NCBI RefSeq assembly: GCF_024868665.1
Contig: NC_079913.1
Span: 4,035,779-4,099,778 of the forward strand
Reading direction: 5' to 3'
Origin: Triplophysa rosa
Lineage: Eukaryota; Chordata; Actinopteri; Cypriniformes; Nemacheilidae
Length of the DNA stretch: 64,000 bases
Below the pieces are notes generated by a model. It was not told the origin of the DNA and ran no database searches. It was given only the letters and a program-made list of their open reading frames with translations. A program made the translations under genes and the position numbers. Shown one piece after another: positions 49,565 to 60,899 of this stretch; the stretch's first letter is position 1, and each line of letters opens with the position of its first letter.

Positions 49565-49617
49565 GAATAATGCAGCTCACATGACCGACTACTGACTAAA
49601 GACGAACCTTAATCCAG
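49565..49617 (+). other. Exon-like segment (plus strand)
   Basis: Acceptor-like TTTCCCTTTTTCCTATAG, a strong pyrimidine tract, and donor TCCAG|GTACAATG bound 53 bases. A second acceptor (TTCTTTCTGTTTGCAG, exon side 48917) with a weaker donor near 49002 lies 0.6 kb upstream. Confidence 0.25.
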
Positions 49618-49619
49618 GT

Positions 49620-51800
49620 ACAATGACGTGAACATGAACAAGTGACGCTCAGCTGCTGTCCTGAGGTCAGACACAAAATACAGTTGCTCAGTAATACTGG
49701 GTTCAGTCTACACAATATAATTTTTGGCAACATTCATTGGACGCAGGGTGTTGTGGTCATTTGTAAATAAAAATAGACGAGACGTAAGAATTTATTGTTT
49801 TATGTTTTTTAGTATAATGTGCGTCTGCAATGTTGCATGACGTCCTGACAGAAAGACTAACTTGTTTCATTTTTTTTTTATTCACCACGAATGGTCTCAT
49901 TACATCTGTGACGTTGACCAACAGGAGCACAGAATCCTTTCCATACACACAGCTTTCAAACATGAAGTTGCTCATTTTTGATGACATCATGCCATCATGA
50001 AGCCATGATTGGTCAGGAAGCACTGTGTAGTGTGACATGTTTCTTGTCTAAGACACAACGAGAATTTAAGGAAAATCACAAAATCTGACAGATTGACTAT
50101 CGTAACAAAATATTGTGTAGTCTGAACCTAAATCGTCAAACTCAAATGCAGGCGGTTGCTTACAACAGGGTCTGTCACTGGTTCATGATGTTTCTTTTGA
50201 TATTCTGTATATTATCAATTTAGAAAATGTAGACTTGATGCATTTTATAAATACCTGAAGCAAAATACAGTTTCGTTTTCACGTTACGTAACACAAGCGT
50301 TGTGATGTTCCACAATAGCGCACATGCACACGAGAAGAAACAGTGAGCGAATTTGCATGTATTTGTCATTTTTCTCTCTCTGTGCTCGTCTCTTTGTGTA
50401 ACAAATGACGGAGGTTATGACACCTGCTGCTAGGAGCAGATTATGAGACGTAACCGTTGCGTTCTCCTCCTCCTCAGCAATCGTGTTTCTTTTCTTGTTA
50501 CTATAATACATGAGGACAAGCACTTCTTCGCTTCTGAAGCAGACAAGGGCAGACAGAAATGAGGAGATGACTCTGAAACCCGCCAGATGCTTCGATTCAA
50601 ATCAAACACGCTGTGTCTCTTTCTCTCTTTTCTCTACATCTCGTGCATTTAGTTACACTGATAAATGACTCGGAAAGCTGAAGGAGTGATTCTCTCTCTT
50701 GCACGCACACATTTTCTGTTGTGCGTCAATAACCTGAAGGGCTTTGTACTCTTGAGAGAGAGAGAGCGAGAGAGGTGATAAAGTGTGTGTGTGGTGAGAG
50801 ATGTTGTCAATCAATCCGAGGTGCTCTCAGTGGTCCTGTTAGTGCTTCTAAATGATTAAAACATCATCTTATTGATACATTAGTCACCAGAACACTACAG
50901 CTTTCAACATTCCCATAATCCATATCCACCAAAACTTTCACTATCTTCACCTCACAACTCCAGCGTGCTGTAAACTTGTATAAACTTTTAACACCCGACT
51001 GTGAGCAATCCACCCTCGCACTGACATTAAACTCTGAATGGCTGACATTAAATGCTTTCACAGGACTGCTGAACACAAAACACTGTCATGACACACACAC
51101 ACGGGTCAGAGGTCACACGCGCTTTATGCTTTTTCTTTAAACCAGAAGGTTCCATCACCCGCTGAAAGACTGACGTCCTGGTTTAGAAAATACAAACTGT
51201 GTTGTGGAAAGGTCACTGGCTCACATGTTCATTCACTCTGGTGGCGGCTGGTGCTTGTTATTGTGTGTACAGCAGAGATAATTATGTCTTTCCTTCAACA
51301 CTTTAACATCGCTGTCACCCGGGCAGAGAAAGACGCTTAAAATAGATGTTTGAAATGAGAAGGTGTGTAGTGATGAAGATGAGATGCAACGCTGCCCTGA
51401 AGCAGGTTATGCAATAAGATCTCATGCCATATCCTAACTGTTTTACCAGGTGACTGATTCATATGAATCATTTGCAGCAACACCCCATGCAAGGGTTTGA
51501 GGAATGCAAATTCCTATTGAAACTTGAAAGGCTTACTGTTTTTGTATAATCTAAACAGGGCTGTGCTGTATGTCTAGTTTTGATTTCAGGGATCTTCACA
51601 TTAGGTGTGTTATATTAATGCGTTCTCAGCCTACCTGTGCGCGTCACAGGGCATCTTCATGCTCGCTCTCCTCTGCACCTCTAACGCACCAGAACGAACC
51701 AAACCAAATGACCTGAAGACGTTCGCATCTCGTTGTCAATAAACCTCACTGAAAATGTGCACAAGTCATCTGTTCCAGATCAGCAGAGCCGTAAGTGTCA
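49620..51800. other. Presumed intron, no gene seen
   Basis: Unique non-coding sequence with short GA and CA runs only. Confidence 0.5.
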
Positions 51801-53574
51801 CGCGTTTGTTTGAGTCCACAGGTACTGGACCTCCGCGTCTCTTTACGCGTTAATCTGTCGGTGCGTTAACCACATTTCATCTGCAGCAGACAGCAACAAT
51901 TCATCAGCTCCCAATCCTTATACAAGCGATATGTGCAATAATCCATCATTTTATCAGTTCAAGTGCAATCGATGCTTACATTATGATCAGTCATGAGTGA
52001 ATCTTAAAGGAACCATTAAGGGTTAAAAAACAGCAGTTTTAAGGTTGATATCGAAAACGGAAACAACCACGAGCGCCGCACGCGCTTTGATCATCAATGA
52101 GATTACAAATCTGATCGATTTCACTTTCGTGCTCTGGTCCACGAACGGAGCAATAGAGAAGATAAATCTCATTCTTCATTAGGAATCTCTCCGCATATGC
52201 AAGACCAAAAATTAATGACAGTTAATACGGATATTTGTGAAATGTTTTGGAAAATATTGTCTAATAAAGTTTTATTTGCGTTTACATATGTGTCGTCAAG
52301 AACCGGTCAGCTCGGGGGTTATATAGAGCTTTTGATTTTGCGTGACAGTCTCCAATAAATGAATAATCAGCTCAACAAAACCAGTCCAAAAGCAAACAGC
52401 CAGCAAAAGATGATGTTTTTTTCTGAACTTTATACTCAGTTAACCTTCATCCAGACAATCAACTGAAATGCGCATTAGAAACGCAACACTCCCGTGCGTA
52501 AAATAGAACGGCTCTGCAGAATTCACTCCTCAGCGAAAACATTTGCTCGGATTGATCAATGTTAATGCTCCGTGTTGTTTCTGTTACAAGTCTTTAGTGG
52601 AAAATAAACGAGCTGTGCGAATGTGATGTGAAACGGAGAGCAATTCAATCGCCAGATGATCATAAAGGTTTGTCCATAACATCAGGTGGAGATGGAAATC
52701 GGTTTCCTAACAAACGCACACGCGCAGGGTTATTCAGGGAATATATATAACCAATTAGATTGTAGACCGGTTACATAATAAATCTATCTAGTGTGTTTGT
52801 GAGCTTAAATGGAATATGTCGTGTTAAAGTCGCTCTGAGTTTTAAGTGCGCAACATCTTATTATGTAAAACTCTTTAAAACGCAGTTCATTCTTTTAAGT
52901 TTTTCATCCTAAGTTTTGAAAACTAAAACAGAAGACTGAATGTGAGAATGAAGCCGGATCTTTCGAGAATAATTTTAGATGATTTGTGCGTGAGTCGCGC
53001 ACGCGGAGAGGGAATGAGTCTGGTTGTTAGTTCGGGTCTGATTCTGCACTGGGATGTGAAGGCTTTGCTGTTAAAAAATCAGAACTGATGTGTTGTGATG
53101 CTTGTAACTGTGTCTCTGTGGCACAGCTGTCAATTTCAACAGCTCGATCAAAAAACTGAGAGACTGAATCTGCGGCTTTATATCGATTTTAGGTTTCACA
53201 CTCTAACATACCTAAAATTATCCAACTGATGGTGTAAACATAGCCCAGCAAAGTGGGATAGACTACAACTATATAACGTTGTACAAATTACATGTTTAAC
53301 CAGCATTTCTATGTGGCAAGTTTTAAAGATGGTTTGGATTGTTTCAGAAATCTTGGGTATCTGGACTCTCCATGTTGCGCATTCACTAATGGGCATTTCG
53401 TCTGGTCTCCTGAAAGCATCAAATCTTTCATGCTTAAAAATGCTTTTACGCATCTCAATGTTGTGCGCTGTAATGCATTTTCTTAAATCTTTCGCCAAGT
53501 GCATAAAACACGCAACAAACAAGTGTTAATGCAGGAAAAGCGCGTACAGTAGTTCTGTGGAGACGCTCACCTAC

Positions 53575-53785
53575 CTGCTCTCAGTCGCTCGTGACGCCGG
53601 CGGGGTCTCCGCTCTCTCGGTCGCAGGTGGTCAGTGGGTCCGTTCGGTCACGCAGCTGGACGTCTGAGGACATGATGCTGACGGCTGGAGCTCTTCTCGT
53701 GGGTGAACGCGAAATGAGGAGTGGAAGTGAGTAGTGGAGAAAAGGAGGGAGGGGAGGAGACGCGGGAGGACCCTTTCCAGCATCA
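53575..53785 (-). other. Candidate non-coding first exon (chrm2 leader?)
   Basis: The minus strand here is rich in CpG and ends in GAGAGCAG followed by GTAGGTGAG, a near-consensus splice donor with GT at 53574-53573. A TATA-like box lies just upstream at 53818-53812, predicting initiation near 53785. The exon would be about 210 bases. It contains a short upstream reading frame that stops eight bases before the donor, so it is unlikely to carry main coding sequence. The nearest downstream gene on this strand is chrm2, about 47 kb away. Assignment to chrm2 is inference; it could be the first exon of another transcript. Confidence 0.45.
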
Positions 53786-53799
53786 TTCTCACATATCAT
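53581..53799 (-). other. Upstream ORF in candidate leader exon (72 codons)
   Basis: This frame runs through the candidate first exon and ends just before its splice donor. Its first ATG lies at or before the predicted start site. An internal ATG (CAGCATCATGTCC) would give a 30-residue peptide beginning MSSDVQLRDR. I recognise no domain. If transcribed it would act as an upstream ORF and could reduce translation of the downstream receptor. It may simply be a chance frame in GC-rich sequence. Confidence 0.25.
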
Positions 53800-53811
53800 T
53801 AACGCACTTCA

Positions 53812-53818
53812 CTTTATA
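53812..53818 (-). promoter_or_regulatory. TATA-like box of a CpG-rich promoter
   Basis: The minus strand reads CGCGTATAAAGTG. TATAAAG is placed about 30 bases before the inferred start of the exon ending at the 53575 donor. Flanking CpG density supports a promoter, but no transcript evidence is available here. Confidence 0.35.
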
Positions 53819-54179
53819 CGCGAGGAGGAGGACGCGTTGGCTATTCATTAACGTAACTCTACTTTATGAGTTTTATTTCCTTAAAATGTCCTTTTAGCTA
53901 TTACAGATAGGGTGTGTGTGATATTTACGCACAAATTAATGTGTAGAGAGGCGATCGTGTATGACTGAAGTGATTGACTGGATTTCAGCACCAAGGACTG
54001 CGCGCAGTTGCCCAATGGGTCGATACGATACGCCTGTGGATTAAACGGGATTTGAGCGTCTTGCTCGAACGTGACGTGACTGCGCAGCGCGTCCTCGGAG
54101 ATTTGTGTCTACACTAAACCATGAAAAACCTTTTGGCGAAAAAATGTACCGCTGCGCGTGATGTGTGACGCTAATCCAT

Positions 54180-54440
54180 TTATACAAGAGTACTGTGGCG
54201 GTACCATGGTATACTAATGGGATCAGGGGGTAATACCAGGGTACTGAATTATTGCTGTATTCATATGACATTATATATTTGTATGAAACTATAAGAATAC
54301 CATGAAATTACTATGCACATTTTATTACTAACAATGTCAAAACATTCGAGTGCCATTAAACTTTCATATAAACCACATTCACATACAATGATATTTGAAT
54401 AATACTCCAGTGTACTTCAAAGAATACTAGGGTATTATCA
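54180..54440. repeat. Degenerate repeat rich in TACCATGGTA words
   Basis: Words such as GGTACCATGGTATACTA, AATACCAGGGTACTG and AATACTAGGGTATTA recur, reminiscent of a cyprinid DNA-transposon-derived repeat. Ends and target duplications are not resolved. Confidence 0.4.
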
Positions 54441-54801
54441 ACAGACCCATTGAATCACCATGATGCCATGTCCAAAATCACATTGTGTTTAGCCGAACAT
54501 CAGATTAAACGTGTTTTCACATCATTAATGAACTCAGGATCAAAGCAACTCGTGAATGAGAGTGATGTGCTCTGTGTGTTTATGCAAATGTTGGATGTCT
54601 CTTGCCCCCCCCCAAAAATGACATGGAAATAATGTATAAATATATTGGATGATGCAACCACAGTTCTTTTGTGTGGTTTTAGTTGTGTGTCTGAAGGGTT
54701 TTTAAGCATGAACGCACCTGACACGAATTGCAGAACGCTTTTAACATCTGAAGATTATACTGACATCTACTGGAGAAACACACACTCTCTCTCTATCATG
54801 A

Positions 54802-54804
54802 GTG

Positions 54805-54882
<78 letters not shown>

Positions 54883-54920
54883 TGTGTGTGTGTGTGTGTG
54901 TGTGTCTGTGTCTGTGTTGT
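54802..54920. repeat. Compound TG/TGCG microsatellite
   Basis: TG arm, a core of about ten TGCG units (54838-54882, the longest TGCG core here), then a TG arm with TCTG interruptions. Confidence 0.96.
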
Positions 54921-55796
54921 GATCCTTGGTTGTTAAATGGCCGGTGTTCTCCTGAGCTCACATCCATCTCCGTGCCCATCATGTCAATAAAATGACTGCA
55001 TGTAGTTTGTTAAATGACAGTTCACGCACGCACAACATGTAAATGCCTGCGGTGACACAATGACACGATGTTCTTCATTAATGATGTTGTTTTGTATTTG
55101 TTTAATGAGCGGGGGAAAATAAGTGCCCGAGAGTTGGATTGGTAGAAGACAACGTTGTTAGTTTGATCTCTGCGTTTAATTAACGCCCATGGTTTGATTC
55201 CGCACCACATATCTGCATTATTTCACATGCCAATTCAGCCCACGCCGTCGAGCCGAGGCGGAGAATACGGACATCTGTACCGCCACAGTCCCATCGTAGC
55301 CCTTTAATTGACAGCTGCTAATAGAGGAGCCTCTGTTTCTCGTCTCTCATTTAGGAAAGCACAATGGCTGCATACAATCAGAGCCGTTCCTCTGGTGGCG
55401 ATAGCTTTGTCTGCTGCTGGAGAAGAGGAATATGGAGTGGAGGAAGAGGACAGACGGAGGAATAGACAGGCAGGATGATTGTGTGAATGTCTCAGTTTAA
55501 ATGAACTGTCTGTCAGCCGTCTGTCACTCGTGCCAGGGATCAGGACAAATAGAAATCAATCAGAGGAATTTTGGACCTGTTACGGCTGTAACACAAGTGT
55601 GGTTGTGTGGTTTTGTGTCTGAGTGTCTTTGTGGATTGTTTTTCTGGTGTTACTTTTGTAAACCCAAAGAATTAAAGTTTAATTTGCACTGTTTGTGCTA
55701 TGGATGTAAATGTATTGCGTTGTAGACAGTAAAGTGTGTATAAACGTCGAACAAAACGCAATATCTTGGTGTCGGCTCTTAACTTGGGCCACTTTA

Positions 55797-55880
55797 AAAC
55801 ACCCTAGCAACCGCATAGTAATGCCCTAGCAACCACTTTTGGAAGCACCTTCTGTATCCACGCCATGGTTCTGTCCTAGC
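55797..55880 (+). repeat. CCCTAGCAACC minisatellite-like repeat
   Basis: ACACCCTAGCAACCGCATAG then ATGCCCTAGCAACCACTT gives two units of a repeat common in fish genomes, with a diverged third unit (TGTCCTAGCATTG). Confidence 0.55.
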
Positions 55881-55998
55881 ATTGTTGTATTGTTGTTATA
55901 CATTGAAAAATCTCTCATTCGAGTTAATTTGTGTTATTTACATTTAGTCATTTAGCAGACTAATTATATATTTAATAATATTCACGTCTCTCTCTCAT

Positions 55999-56000
<2 letters not shown>

Positions 56001-56031
<31 letters not shown>

Positions 56032-56034
56032 TGT
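56001..56034. repeat. GT/GTGC compound microsatellite
   Basis: A short GT arm followed by five GTGC units. Confidence 0.93.
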
Positions 56035-56659
56035 TATGAGTGGGCCGCATCACACACACACACACAAACAGTAATGTCTCTCTCACAGTGTGAACGGACC
56101 CCCGGGGAGAAGACGTTCAAACCTGCGGACGATCCACATGCTCCATCAATGTGTCTCTGGAGTCTCTCTCTCTTTCTGTTTGTGACGTGTTCAAGTGCAG
56201 CTTAATTCTTGCCTTTTAGCAGCGCAGCAGATTAGAGGAGAGCCAGATCGATGTCTGCTATGAGAGAACAACACACACATAAACAACACGTCATAAACAC
56301 ACACAGGGTTATGAAGTGAGAGAGAGACACTCCTTCAAAATTGCTTTAAAATCCCTCATTTAGAGGTGACCTCACTGCTAAACATCTCCACATAAATGTG
56401 CATTTGTAAGGCTGCATCAGGTCTTTAGTGTTGTTTAAATCGAGTTATTTAACTTCACGTTACTACACGGATTAGAGTAGTTTGGCTGTTTGAAGGTTAA
56501 AGGAATAAAGTAAGGAAATCCCAGAAGATTTGATGGAGTTCTTAGTTGTGTTTCATTTAAGTCACTGCAATGTAAAATTGCTTATGAGGAATAAAAACAG
56601 AAACAACCGAGACTGTAATTGAAGGTGTGAAAAGAATGTAGATTGCAGACGTAAAATCA

Positions 56660-56930
56660 TCTGGATTTGGTTAAATTTGATGAGAAATGTTTGAGTTCAT
56701 ATCAAGATCTTCAATAATATTGACTTTTGATTGCAGACTTGACAAATCTGAGCTCAGTTTGACACATTGTTGACATCTCTTCTCAAACTCTAATGACTCT
56801 AATGACTTTTTTTCTCAGGAGAAACGTCTGAGACTTGCATAAGCATTTACTCTCCATTTGTTCTCACTGATGTCTAGGACAAATAATAGAGGTTTTTAAG
56901 GAGATCTCATCTGTGATTTTTCTTTTTACT
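56660..56930 (+). repeat. Dispersed repeat, unnamed family, copy B
   Basis: Inverted relative to 48640-48850. It ends with GAGATCTCATCTGTGATTTT, a block also present at 59725-59800 as GAGATCTCATCTTGTGATTT preceded by TCATTGATGTCTAGGA (in copy B TCACTGATGTCTAGGA). No ORF of note. Terminal repeats and target duplications are not obvious. Confidence 0.7.
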
Positions 56931-57299
56931 GAAGCTGTATGATAGCTCCGCGTGAGAACAAACTGGAGCTGTAAATGAGGGTTTAAGTGATGTGCAGGTG
57001 AGTAAATGATGACAGAATGTACGTGTACATGTTTGGCTGAATCTTTATGTAAGTGTTTATCCTGGAGAAGCAGAGACAGTTTTCAGATTCACGTCGTGGT
57101 CTTGGGTGCAAGTTGCATCATTCTGTGGTGCTGAACAGAAATTGGTCTCGGATGGAAAACTGAAGTTCCTTCACAGTGACAGAGAGAGACAGCTCAGTGC
57201 ACATCCATCCGTCTGCCCTTCATCCTCTACAGGTCACTCATTCATTTCTTAATATTTGTTGCACTGGGTCATTTTGGAGATGTAGAAACACACACGCTT

Positions 57300-57370
57300 T
57301 CCACTGTTAACGGGATAGAGGTGAGTAATTCATGACAGGATTTTCACTTCTGGGTGAACTATCCCTTTAA
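57300..57370. repeat. Partial fold-back MITE arm
   Basis: GGTGAGTAATTCATGACAGG followed by TTCTGGGTGAACTATCCCTTTAA is the right arm of the GGGATAGTTCACCC family. A similar arm without its end occurs at 57000-57020 and another at 60090-60125. Confidence 0.65.
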
Positions 57371-58214
57371 GTGATTGTGTTCTTCATAACCTCCAGCAAT
57401 ATCCATTTGTTAGGTGACTGCTGAACAATGTCACTGTAATGTGTGTGTGTGCGTGCGTGCATGTGTTTTCTCATGAGGCAGACCTCCAGCTTCTGACCCA
57501 CAATTCTCTGTAATCATTTCTGATGAGAGAGAGAGAGGACACATTTCTGGTGTATTGTGAGTGTAAAGGACTGTGTAGTGAAGGCTTTAGATAACTGAGC
57601 CACATTTATAAAAGTTTGAATGTAATTGTGTTAGATAACAAAACGTCGAAGCAAGTGACATTTTAAAGAAAAATACCCCCACTAACTTTAAGCAAAACAT
57701 TTCACACAAGGATTGAGATGATAAAACGCTTGAGTTCCAAATAAAAACAAACTACTGAAGTTGTGTGAAAAACGTCAAGCAGCATTATTTGTGCGCTTTG
57801 CTCTTATGTAATTTAATAGTGACATTCACACATTTTTAAGTGTGATTCATTGTCACATTTTTTTAGGGCTCCTGTGAAAATGAAGCTTTTAAACTGTTGC
57901 TGCAAACTAATTTTATTAATATAAATCAGGTCTTTTCTCAAGAGAAAAACGGGAGAAATCAGGAGATTAAAGTCTGGATTTGCATCTGGTCTGATCCGCA
58001 GGACCGGTAGAGCGTGCCCGGGAGCACACTTCAGTCTGTAGGCATTATAATTAGCTTTATAAGCAATAGAAGTGTATAGTGTGCCCGTGTGTGTATGTGT
58101 GTGTGCGTGTGTGTGTGCAATAGCTGTTTATCATGAAGATAGACAGCAAGAAGTGAGACATCAGTTACACCCTGTCTCTCAATGTTAATCTCTCTCTGTC
58201 ACACACACACATAC

Positions 58215-58475
58215 ACATTCATGTTTTATGAGGACTTTCCATAGACGTAATAGTATTTATTTTATACAAACTAAATATTGCATTTTGCAACCCTCACCTC
58301 AAAGCCAAATCATAATACAAGCATTTCAACATTTAGCACAATCACTTTGTTTGATTTTTAAGCGGTTTTCTTCATGGGGACCAAAAAAGTCCCCACAAGG
58401 TCAAAAAAGTATTGCTATTACTATCTTTTTTGGGGACATTTGGTCCTTAGACTGTAGGGTTTACCAGGACACACA
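58215..58475. repeat. Teleost dispersed repeat bordering a CA tract
   Basis: AGGACTTTCCATAGACGTAA, then a degenerate centre, then GGGGACATTTGGTCC and GGGTTTACCAGGACACACAC. This fits a widespread fish repeat that typically starts GAGGACATTCCATAGGCGTA and ends near a GGACA-CACACA run. An inner GGGGACC/GTCCCC pair can fold. Non-coding. Confidence 0.6.
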
Positions 58476-58610
58476 CACACAAACACACACGCTTCTTTAT
58501 TCTACAGTGTGGCTCGGTTCATTTTTCATCACTATTGTCTCATGTTTATCTGCATTTAAAGTTGACAGATGAAGAACACACACACAGGGCTCAAACATTG
58601 CTGTGTGTGT

Positions 58611-58700
58611 AGGTGTGTGCGTGTGTGTGCATGCGTGTGCGTGCGTGCGTGCGTGCGTGTGTGTGTGTGTGTATATGTGCGTGCGTGTGCGTGCTTGTGT
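58611..58700. repeat. Compound TG/TGCG microsatellite
   Basis: Interrupted TG tract with a TGCG core at 58636-58658 and further CG steps to 58694. Confidence 0.92.
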
Positions 58701-59724
58701 TTAAAGTGTCTTTATTGCTCTGTTCTGTGTGTCTCTCATGTTCCATTAGTGTAGCCATTGTTTCTGCTAAATGAAAGCTGTTCATGTGCACCAGGAACAC
58801 ACACACACACACTATATACAGTTTAAAACAATAAAGCTTATTTTTGCTGTTTTAATCTTTAAAGACACAGCAGCTCAAAATAATTACATTAAAATTAAAA
58901 ATTAATTTAGTGAATAGATTTGCATTTTAGATTTCCATAAAACAAGTTTTCTTGTAGTGTTAAGTTTTTTTGTGCAGAAAGATGAATTGCTCACCTAAAC
59001 CTCATCTCATGTAAAAAACAACATTAAGACAGAATGTGTGTAGCAGTTTAACTGAATTAATTGCAGATAGTTGTGAAGCAGAGAAAGAAGAATGTGCTCA
59101 CGAGCTCATGTGCATGCAGATCTGTGCCGAAAGGTTGAAAATTAATTGCTGATATTTTTCAGTCTGAGTGACTTGTTGTAATGCTCCAGTTCTTCAGCTG
59201 CATTATTCTGAAGTTCTCTTGTGTTTGGTCTGACAGCTGCTGTTTCTCCAGTAGAAACCTGCTTTATCCATTGAGCACATGACACACACAGTCAGTTCAT
59301 ATTGACCTTACTCTGAGTTTTCACTGCTGTTGTGGTTTGGGTGTTAAATCCTCAGGTACGTATGGATGATGGGAAAGTTAATTTGTCACGCTTGAAATGA
59401 GCGGAGCTGCAGAAATCTACATCAGTCCTGTTCATTATAATTTCACTAGTTTAGAGATTACAGTAAGTGTCAGACGATGTGATCTGTTATTAAAGCATCT
59501 CGCCGGATCTCTGTCTGGAGCTCTTATAATAAGAACCGACTGTGTGTGTGTGTGACCCTGCCACTCCATACGAGGAGTAAAGTGAATGAATGTCCACTCT
59601 GTTCATCCTGAAGCTTCTCCTGAGGGAGAACCCGCCAGCAAATAAAGAGGAATGAGATGAAGTGATTGAATGATAGTCTATTCATATGACCACATGTGTA
59701 CAGTATGTGTCGTGCATTATTCCA

Positions 59725-59800
59725 TTTATTCTCATTGATGTCTAGGAGAAAAAACTGAGATATTAAAGAGATCTCATCTTGTGATTTTTCTTATGGGAAT
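59725..59800 (+). repeat. Dispersed repeat, unnamed family, partial copy C
   Basis: Matches only the right-hand end of copy B: TTCTCATTGATGTCTAGGA, then AGAGATCTCATCTTGTGATT. It lies 3 kb from copy B in the same orientation. Confidence 0.6.
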
Positions 59801-60266
59801 GACTTTCTAATATTCATCTATCAAAGAATCAACGCCATAAAAGTCAGTCTGCTGTTACAAATCCACTTTAAATGGATGTACAGTCACAGCGGATAAACAC
59901 AGGAGAGAGAGGGGGAAATAACAAATGAGATCTCTCCTCTTTCATCCTGAACAATGAGATCAAATGGAAAGCAAATGGCAACTCGTGTCACATATGTTTC
60001 TCCGTTGTGTGAAATCAGTGCAGGTGTTCAGTGCAGAACAAGTGAAATGTTTCTCAGAGGATGAAGCTACAGGAGCGTGTGTGTTTGGGGGTGAATAAAT
60101 AATGACAGGAGTTTCATTTCTGGGTGAAGAAATCTTCTACTTTAAAAGATAAAAACATTCATTAAATCTGCTGAACTCTGAAAGAGAAACATCTGAGCTG
60201 TGAACTCCACAAATTAAGCCCTCAGATACAGCTGCTTATTTCAGCTCTTATGTAATCTGACGGTCC

Positions 60267-60302
60267 AGAGAGAGAGAGAGAGTGTGTGTGTGTGTGTGTG
60301 TA
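60267..60302. repeat. GA-GT compound microsatellite
   Basis: An AG run that switches directly into a GT run. Confidence 0.92.
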
Positions 60303-60619
60303 CCTGTGTTTTGTCTTAGAGAAGTTCAATGGTTAATTAAGCCACATTGACCGGAAAATATGACACAATTGTTGTCCTGTGGACATGACTGTGTGTGCAT
60401 GTGTGTGTTTTATGACCTGTCGAAAACAACTGTGAAGCTTTGAATCTCTAGATAACCTCCATACATGCATACATGCACTAATGAACTATACAGGCGTCTC
60501 CTGAATATTTTCAGCTTTATGATTTTATACTCTTTCTTTTTTTTGTGATATTTAGCTGCTACAGTCTTTTTTGGTCAACCTGCAGTTTAATGTCTCGCTC
60601 TGAATCTGTCATCATGGCA

Positions 60620-60895
60620 TGTCATGTCAACTTTATTTATATAGCGCTATTTACAAATTTTCATTGTTACAAAGCAGCTGTACATGAGACATATTGACTA
60701 TAAGCAAAACATTTAAAGTTATACATGTAAAAACAAGAAAAAGGTGAAAACACAGAAGACAGACACATCCACATACAAAACACTCCACACACACAAGATG
60801 CACATAGACACACACACAAACGCGTGCACACGCAGCAGTGCAAAATTGCAGAAAAGCGCTACAGAAATCAATTTGAATTCCGTATTACAAAGCAA
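60620..60895 (-). repeat. LINE 3' tail fragment
   Basis: On the minus strand it ends CAGCTGCTTTGTAACAATG then GCGCTATATAAATAAAGTTG, the same kind of 3' tail as the LINE at 18180. Upstream is degenerate CA-rich sequence with no ORF. Confidence 0.65.
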
Positions 60896-60899
60896 GTGA

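Larger units (their letters stand above)
51800..54130. promoter_or_regulatory. CpG-retaining domain around the candidate promoter
   Basis: CpG dinucleotides are frequent in otherwise AT-rich DNA (GAGCGCCGCACGCGC near 52070; GTCGCGCACGCGGAGAG near 52995; GACGCCGGCGGGG near 53595; GCGCGCAGTTG near 54000). That suggests a region kept unmethylated in the germline. A CCAAT word lies at 54012. It contains the candidate leader exon. Confidence 0.4.
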
